A stretch of 52,216 nucleotides of DNA from Rubrivivax sp. (GTDB taxonomy: Bacteria > Pseudomonadota > Gammaproteobacteria > Burkholderiales > Burkholderiaceae_C). The notes below the pieces were generated by a model, which had not been told where the DNA came from, searched no databases, and worked only from the letters and a program-made list of their open reading frames with translations. A program made the position numbers and the translations under genes. Shown here one piece after another: positions 47,335 to 52,216 of this stretch. The stretch covers positions 1-52,216 of the forward strand of contig JAUXRG010000022.1 of the NCBI GenBank assembly GCA_030681795.1, in the 5' to 3' direction. Numbering within the stretch: position 1 is the stretch's first letter; each line of letters starts with the position of its first letter.

Positions 47335-48404
47335 TTCAATACGCTCACGCCGAGCGCGCGCAGCCGCCCGACCACGCCGCTGGGAAAGTGATAGACCGAG
47401 AGCACGAAGAGTATGCCCAGCCAGAGCAGCCAGCGGTCGGGCGAGACCACGGCGCCGAGCACGGGCAGGCCTTCGAACGCGCCGGCGCCGAGCTTGAGCA
47501 GGTCTTGCAGGTAGTTCTGCGCGAGCATGAAGAGCACCGAGCCGATGACCGCGCCGTACATCGTGCCCATGCCGCCGATCACGACGATGAGCAGGATGTC
47601 GAGCATGATCTCGAAGCTCAGCGTGGTGTCCGGCCCGGTGTAGCGCAGCCACAGCGCCAGCAGCACGCCGGCCAGCGTGGCAAAGAGCGCCGAGAGCACG
47701 TTGCTCAGCGTGCGGTAGACCACCGTGCGGTAGCCCAGGGCCTCGGCGCGGAAGTCGTTCTCGCGGATCGCCTGCAGCACGCGGCCGAAGGGCGAGTTGA
47801 CGATGCGCAGCAGGGTCAGGAAGAGCACCAGCACGACGGCGAAGAGCAGGTAGTAGGTGAGGACCTTGCCGTCAATCGTCAAGCCCAGCAGCGGGCTCTC
47901 GAAGAGCTCGAACGAGGGGCTGAGCCACTCCGGCGTCTTGAAGCTCAGCCCGTCCTCGCCGCCGGTGAAGTCGCTCAGCTGCGAGGCCAGGGTCTGGAAG
48001 GCGGTGGCCACGGCCAGCGTGATCATGGCGAAGAAGATCGCCTTCACGCGCAGGCTGAACAGGCCGATGACGAGCGACAAGAGAACCGACACCAGCACCG
48101 CCGCAGCCAGCCCCACGCCCACCGCCACCCAGCCGGTCCCGAGGCGCTCGCTGGCGATGGCCATGCCGTAGGCGCCGATGCCGAAGAACATGGTGTGCGC
48201 GAAGCTGACGATGCCGGTGTAGCCCAGCAGCAGGTCGTAGCTGGCCACGAGCAGGATGAAGACCAGCATCTTGGCCACCACCGACATCGACTTGGCGCCC
48301 GGGAAGAGGAAGGGTGCCAGCGCCAGCGCGACGAGGATGACGAGCAGCGCCGCGGCGAGCCAGCGGCTGCGCGGCAAGTCATGTGAAAGGAGACGCTTCA
48401 GCAT
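47331..48404 (-). CDS. livM: Branched-chain amino-acid-type ABC transporter permease LivM
   Basis: A 357-residue polytopic permease of the LivM type. Family motifs are LLGYTGIVSFAHTMFFGIGAY (conserved loop), LRVKAIFFAMITLAVATAF, AIRENDFRAEALGY (the EAA-like cytoplasmic loop) and IGGMGTMYGAVIGS. It has about 8-10 spans. The ATG at 48404 (MLKRLLSHDLPRSRW) is chosen because upstream in-frame residues come from the intergenic repeat. It is separated from livH by a 166-base repeat-bearing spacer and overlaps the downstream hydrolase gene. Confidence 0.95.
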   Translation of the reverse strand: MLKRLLSHDLPRSRWLAAALLVILVALALAPFLFPGAKSMSVVAKMLVFILLVASYDLLLGYTGIVSFAHTMFFGIGAYGMAIASERLGTGWVAVGVGLAAAVLVSVLLSLVIGLFSLRVKAIFFAMITLAVATAFQTLASQLSDFTGGEDGLSFKTPEWLSPSFELFESPLLGLTIDGKVLTYYLLFAVVLVLFLTLLRIVNSPFGRVLQAIRENDFRAEALGYRTVVYRTLSNVLSALFATLAGVLLALWLRYTGPDTTLSFEIMLDILLIVVIGGMGTMYGAVIGSVLFMLAQNYLQDLLKLGAGAFEGLPVLGAVVSPDRWLLWLGILFVLSVYHFPSGVVGRLRALGVSVLK

Positions 48405-48563
48405 GACCAAGAGCTTGCGCGGAACCGGCTCTGCCGGGCCGCAGCAAGAGCCCCCTCGGGGGGGTGAGCCCGCACCGAGCGAGCGCCTGCGCGCTCGCGA
48501 GTGGCCGGCGAACGACATCCGGCATGCAGGCCGGATGGCAGCGAACGCAGTGAGCTTGGGGGC
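48405..48563 (-). repeat. Palindromic GC-rich intergenic repeat, copy 3 (livH-livM spacer)
   Basis: Read on the minus strand it runs from GCCCCCAAGCTCACTGCG through a CCCCCCGAGGGGGCTCTTGC core to a GAGCCGGTTCCGCGCAAG end. It matches the copy after grxD at both ends and carries roughly 70-85 extra internal bases. Those include another inverted repeat (ATCCGGC/GGCCGGAT near 48517-48537). It occupies nearly the whole livH-livM gap inside an operon. Confidence 0.8.
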
Positions 48564-48570
48564 TTCATGA

Positions 48571-49569
48571 CTATCGGTTGGTGACGGGGTACAGCCCCTG
48601 CGGGCGCCACAACAGGATCGCCACCATCAGCGCGATATTCGAGAACAAGGCCACCTTGGGCGCCAGGAAACCGGTGTAGTTGGCCATCAGGCCGACCAGC
48701 AGCGCGCCGACGAAGCAGCCCAGAGTGCTGCCCAGGCCGCCGATGATGATGACGATGAAGATCAGCACCGTCACCTGGGTGCCGATCTGCGGCGTGACGC
48801 TCTGCTGGTACAAGCCCCAGAGCACGCCGCCCAGCCCGGCCAGCGCCGAGCCGGCGACGAAGACGCCGACGAACAGGCGCCGGATGCGGTAGCCCAGGCT
48901 CTCGACCATCTCGCGGTCCTGCACGCCGGCGCGGATGAGCAGGCCGATCTTGGTGCGGTTGAGCGTGAATACCAGCGCCGCGAAAACCACCAGCCCGATG
49001 GCCGCGGCGAGCACACGGTATTTCTCGACCGCGGCGTCGCCGAACAGCCACGCTCCGCGCAACTCGTCGGGCAGCGGCAGCGCGATCTGCAGCGGGCCCC
49101 AGATGACCTTGATGATCTCCTCACCGACGATCATGCCGCCCATGGTGATGAGGATCTGCTTCAGGTGCAGGCCATACACCGGCCGCACGATGACGCGCTC
49201 GAAGGCCCAGCCCACCGCGCCGGCCACCACCATGGCGGCGAGCATGGCGGCGAACATGCCCGCCACAGCGCCCAGGCCGATGCCGGCCGACCAGCCCATC
49301 ACGCTGGTGGCGACGAAGGCACCCAGCGCGATGAAAACCCCGTGGCCGAAGTTGAGCACGTCCATGAGTCCGAAGATCAGCGTCAACCCGGAGGCGATGA
49401 CGAAGACGATGAGCCCCATCGCCAGGCCGGCCACGGTGAGCGTGAGCCAGGTGCTGGTGCTGCCGATGGCCGGCACGGCCAGAAGCACCAGCGCCGCCAG
49501 CAGCGCCAGCGGGCGCGCGTCGAAGCTGGTTTTCGGCAGCGCGCTGCGCGGCGCGCCCGCGGCGTTCAT
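48571..49569 (-). CDS. livH: Branched-chain amino-acid-type ABC transporter permease LivH
   Basis: A 332-residue polytopic permease of the LivH type. Motifs are GLTLIFGLMDVLNFGHGVFI near the N-terminus, LLIRAGVQDREMVESLGY (cytoplasmic coupling loop), GLGGVLWGLYQQSVTPQIG and GGLGSTLGCFVGALLVG. It starts with ATG 49569, overlapping the livF stop by four bases. It pairs with LivM to form the membrane channel. Confidence 0.95.
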   Translation of the reverse strand: MNAAGAPRSALPKTSFDARPLALLAALVLLAVPAIGSTSTWLTLTVAGLAMGLIVFVIASGLTLIFGLMDVLNFGHGVFIALGAFVATSVMGWSAGIGLGAVAGMFAAMLAAMVVAGAVGWAFERVIVRPVYGLHLKQILITMGGMIVGEEIIKVIWGPLQIALPLPDELRGAWLFGDAAVEKYRVLAAAIGLVVFAALVFTLNRTKIGLLIRAGVQDREMVESLGYRIRRLFVGVFVAGSALAGLGGVLWGLYQQSVTPQIGTQVTVLIFIVIIIGGLGSTLGCFVGALLVGLMANYTGFLAPKVALFSNIALMVAILLWRPQGLYPVTNR

Positions 49570-50303
49570 TGGTGCGCCCCCAGCGACAGTCCGAGCAGGC
49601 GCTGCTGCAACGCAGGGTCGGCGGCCAGCTCGGCCATCGCGCCGTGGTGCACGATGCGGCCGTCGTCCATCACGGCGACGCTGTCGCCCAGCGCCAGCGC
49701 GACCTGGAAGTTCTGCTCAACCAGCAGGATGGTCGTGCGCTGGGCCTTCAGCTCGCGCAGCGCGCCGATCAGGTTGTTCACGATGGACGGCGCCAGCCCC
49801 TTGCTCGGCTCGTCGATGAGCAGCAGCGCACGCGGCTCGACGATGGCGCGCGCCACCGCCAGCATCTGCTTTTGACCGCCGCTGAGCTTGCCCGCCGGGT
49901 AGAGCCAGAACTTCTGCAGCGCCGGGAACAAGCCGAAGATCCAGTCCAGGCGCTGCGTGTCCAGCTCGCTGGCGCGGCGTGCGCCGCGCGCGGCCAGCAG
50001 CATGTTCTCCTGCACCGTGAGGTCGGTGAACAGGCCCATGCTCTCGGGCACGTAGGCGATGCCCAGCTGGGCGATGTCCGGCGTCTCGCGGCCCTGGATG
50101 GGCTGACCCCGGAAACGGATCTCGCCCCGGCTGGCGGCCCACAGGCCCATCACGGTGCGCAGCGTGGTCGTCTTGCCCGCGCCGTTGCGCCCCAGCAGCA
50201 TGGTCACCTGGCCCTCGGGCACCTGGAGGTCCACGCCATGCAGGAGGTGGTACGCACCGATGTGCGTGTGCACGCCGCGCAGCTGAAGGATCGCGTCAGA
50301 CAT
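49566..50303 (-). CDS. livF: ABC transporter ATP-binding protein LivF
   Basis: A 245-residue ATPase. Walker A GRNGAGKT, the LivF-type GIAYVPESMGLFTDLTVQENM Q-loop region, signature LSGGQKQMLAVARAI, Walker B LLLIDEPSKGLAP and the H-loop LVEQNFQ are all intact. The ATG at 50303 (MSDAILQLRGVHTHIG) overlaps livG by 8 bases; the longer in-frame start at 50342 lies inside livG's low-complexity end. Confidence 0.96.
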   Translation of the reverse strand: MSDAILQLRGVHTHIGAYHLLHGVDLQVPEGQVTMLLGRNGAGKTTTLRTVMGLWAASRGEIRFRGQPIQGRETPDIAQLGIAYVPESMGLFTDLTVQENMLLAARGARRASELDTQRLDWIFGLFPALQKFWLYPAGKLSGGQKQMLAVARAIVEPRALLLIDEPSKGLAPSIVNNLIGALRELKAQRTTILLVEQNFQVALALGDSVAVMDDGRIVHHGAMAELAADPALQQRLLGLSLGAHQ

Positions 50304-51138
50304 GCTGGGAGCTCCCCCACTCGGAGGGGGAGGGGGAGCCACCCTGTTCCGCCTCTTGGCGTACCTCGGCGTCGTAGACGCCGAGGTACGCCTGCTGCAC
50401 GATCGGCGAAGCGATCACCGCCGCGGGCTCGCCGTCGGCCACGAGCCGGCCGTTGTGCAGCACGACGATGCGGTCGGAGAGCTCGCGCACCACGTCCATC
50501 TTGTGCTCCACGAGCAGGATGGTGCGGTCCTTGCGGGCCTTGAGTGCACGGATCAGGTCCAGCACCACGGGCACGTCGTCCAGGCTCATGCCGGCGGTGG
50601 GTTCGTCGAACATGTAGACCTTGGGGTCCAGCGCCATGAGCAGGGCCACTTCGAGCTTGCGCTGGTCACCGTGGGGCAGCGCGGCGGCGCTGTGCTGCAG
50701 CTTGTCACCGAGCTGCACCTGGCCCAGCAGCGCGGCGGCCTCGTCGATCCAGGCCTGGTGGTCCAGCCACACGCTGAGCAACTGCCGCGCGCCGCCGAGC
50801 AGCCCCGCAGGGGCCCGGCCCTGCTCGCGCGCCTGCACCGCCAGGCGCACGTTCTCCTGCACCGTGAGGTTGGGGAAGAGCTGCGTGAGCTGGAAGGCCC
50901 GGCCCAGGCCGCGGCGCGTGCGCGTGGGCGCCGGCAGCTCGGTGAGGTCCTCGCCATCGAGCAGCACGCGGCCCTCGCTGGCGGGCAACTGGCCGCTGAT
51001 GAGGTTGAAGTAGGTCGTCTTGCCCGCGCCGTTGGGCCCGACGATGGAGGTCAGCGTGCCCGGCTCGAAACGGCACGAGACGTGATCCACCGCCACGTGT
51101 CCGCCGAAGCGGATCGTGAGATCGCGCGTTTCGAGCAC
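50296..51138 (-). CDS. livG: ABC transporter ATP-binding protein LivG
   Basis: A 280-residue ATPase. Walker A GPNGAGKT, LivG-type GLGRAFQLTQLFPNLTVQENV, the divergent signature ALPHGDQRKLEVALL (family-typical replacement of LSGGQ), Walker B YMFDEPTAGM and H-loop LVEHKMD are visible. The start is GTG 51138 (MLETRDLTIRFGG), 13 bases after the receptor stop. The last roughly 25 residues after the conserved AYLG are an unusual extension encoded by a perfect inverted repeat and a Ser/Pro-rich tail. Confidence 0.95.
   Translation of the reverse strand: MLETRDLTIRFGGHVAVDHVSCRFEPGTLTSIVGPNGAGKTTYFNLISGQLPASEGRVLLDGEDLTELPAPTRTRRGLGRAFQLTQLFPNLTVQENVRLAVQAREQGRAPAGLLGGARQLLSVWLDHQAWIDEAAALLGQVQLGDKLQHSAAALPHGDQRKLEVALLMALDPKVYMFDEPTAGMSLDDVPVVLDLIRALKARKDRTILLVEHKMDVVRELSDRIVVLHNGRLVADGEPAAVIASPIVQQAYLGVYDAEVRQEAEQGGSPSPSEWGSSQHV
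50358..50392. repeat. Perfect 16-bp inverted repeat in the 3' end of livG
   Basis: Arms 50358-50373 and 50377-50392 (GGCGTACCTCGGCGTC and its exact complement) flank a 3-base loop. The repeat encodes the transition from the conserved AYLG end of LivG into its extra tail. Confidence 0.95.
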
Positions 51139-51151
51139 GGGCGCCGCCGCG

Positions 51152-52216
51152 TCAGCGTTTGTTTCGGATCGGGATGGCCATGTCAGCGGCCTTGATCACG
51201 CCCACCAGCTCGGGCACGCCCCAGGCGAAGGCCGGGTCGTTCTTGATGCGGAAGTGGAACATGTCCTGCATCGCCTGGTGGTCCTCCTTGCGGAAGGTCA
51301 TGCTGCCCTTGGGCGTCTGGAAGCTCATGCCTTCCATGGTGGCGATGAGCTTGTCGGTGCCGGTGTCGCCCTTGGTCTTCTTCAGCGCCTCGACCACCGC
51401 GATGGCCGCGCTCATGCCGCCGGCGGTGAAGAAGTCGGGCGGGCTCTTGAACTGCTTGTAGTGGTTGGCCACCAGCCACTCGTTGACCGGGTTCTTCGGA
51501 ATGCCGAAGTAGTAGTACAGCGCGCCCTCCATGCCCGGGAATTGCTTGTAGGCCACCATCGCCGGCAGGATGTTGCCGCCGGTGGCCATCTCGATGCCAT
51601 AGCGCTTTTGCAGCTCGAGCTCGGCGAATTTGCTGAAGGGCGACGGCGCGCCGGCCCACACCACCCAGACGTACTTCTTGCCCGGCTGGTCCTTCATCTT
51701 GTCGACCAGGCGCTGCAGGCCGGCGGTGAAATCGGTCGTGCCCGCCGGCAGGAATTCCTCGTGCACGAACTTGGCCTTCTTGAGGTACTCCTTGAAGGCC
51801 TTCACGCCGTCACGTCCGAAGGCGTTGTCCTGCGCCAGCGTGGCGACGACGTTGCCGGGCTTGTCCAGCGCCGCCGCGTTGGCCGCAGCATCCTGGCTGG
51901 AGTTGCGGCCGGTGCGGAAGATGTACTTGTTCCACTTGTCGCCGGTGATGCTGTCGGCCACCGCCGGCTCGACGAGCAGGATCTTCTTGTACTCCTCGGC
52001 CACCGGCAGCATGGCCAGCGCCACCGGGCTGGCGGTCGGGCCGACAGCGATATCGACCTTGTCATCGGCATAGGCCGCGGCGAGCTGGGCCTTGCCCACG
52101 TCGGGCTTGCCCTGGTCGTCCTTCTCGATCACCACCAGCTTCCTGCCGGCCACCGTCATGGTGCCGCCGGTGGCGTATTCCAGACCCATCTGGAAGCCGA
52201 CGATGGTCTGCTTGGC
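51152..52216 (-). CDS. Periplasmic substrate-binding protein of the Liv-type transporter, 5' end cut by window
   Basis: Visible residues form most of a Peripla_BP_6 (LivJ/K-like) receptor. The frame is open through the window edge and reads AKQTIVGFQMGLEYATGG at the start of the visible part, so the signal peptide and about 30-60 residues lie outside. Features are VDIAVGPTASPVALAMLPVA, VATLAQDNAFGRDGVKAF, GTTDFTAGLQRL and the C-terminal MTFRKEDHQAMQDM. It is the first visible gene of the leftward operon with livG, livF, livH, livM and a hydrolase. The ligand may be a branched-chain amino acid or another organic acid or amide. Confidence 0.94.
   Translation of the reverse strand, partial: AKQTIVGFQMGLEYATGGTMTVAGRKLVVIEKDDQGKPDVGKAQLAAAYADDKVDIAVGPTASPVALAMLPVAEEYKKILLVEPAVADSITGDKWNKYIFRTGRNSSQDAAANAAALDKPGNVVATLAQDNAFGRDGVKAFKEYLKKAKFVHEEFLPAGTTDFTAGLQRLVDKMKDQPGKKYVWVVWAGAPSPFSKFAELELQKRYGIEMATGGNILPAMVAYKQFPGMEGALYYYFGIPKNPVNEWLVANHYKQFKSPPDFFTAGGMSAAIAVVEALKKTKGDTGTDKLIATMEGMSFQTPKGSMTFRKEDHQAMQDMFHFRIKNDPAFAWGVPELVGVIKAADMAIPIRNKR

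Overview
This GC-rich window (roughly two thirds G+C by eye, codons ending mostly in G or C) reads as a chromosomal segment of a betaproteobacterium of the order Burkholderiales. The linkage of rplU-rpmA-obgE-proB, the prenyl diphosphate synthase, tRNA-Pro and pilBCD-coaE-zapD-yacG, together with a Bug-type periplasmic binding protein and a PEP-CTERM protein, points to the Rubrivivax/Leptothrix/Methylibium side of that order. Genus is an inference. No rRNA, transposase, integrase or CRISPR array was seen.

Region 1 (1-13 kb) is mostly housekeeping. It holds a truncated Bug receptor gene, an exported unknown protein overlapping miaB, a small membrane protein, hemA, the prfA-prmC pair (release factor 1 and the enzyme that methylates its GGQ motif), a barrel-like unknown protein and grxD. 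These are followed by a leftward proS-lytic transglycosylase pair, rppH, and leftward obgE-proB. Region 2 (13-26 kb) holds rplU-rpmA with a clear terminator, the prenyl synthase gene, tRNA-Pro(CGG), the chain pilB-pilC-pilD-coaE-zapD-yacG, and groES-groEL behind a sigma70 promoter and a CIRCE operator. A DUF1631-like gene and a SIS-domain sugar isomerase/deaminase gene follow. Region 3 (26-31 kb) holds engB, a diheme cytochrome, msrP-msrQ (periplasmic methionine sulfoxide repair) and a uracil/xanthine-type permease.

Region 4 (30.5-43.3 kb) is the most unusual part. It holds a lone BRO/antirepressor-like gene, a double-length UvrA with four ABC ATPase cores, and a divergent two-gene unit encoding two CHAT (caspase-like) proteases. 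One CHAT protein is fused to an alpha/beta hydrolase; the other carries TPR-like repeats. Both keep the His-Cys dyad, and the two reading frames overlap. This pair is the best candidate for an undescribed system. Region 5 (43.4-52.2 kb) holds a FAD oxidoreductase, a short-chain dehydrogenase, an ice-binding-like (DUF3494) PEP-CTERM protein, and a leftward branched-chain amino-acid-type ABC transporter operon (receptor, livG, livF, livH, livM) ending in an alpha/beta hydrolase.

A GC-rich palindromic repeat family occurs at three places: after grxD, between livH and livM, and, in frame, inside uvrA. Several genes (hemA, the prenyl synthase, engB) have a -10-like hexamer only a few bases before the start codon, which would fit leaderless mRNAs.
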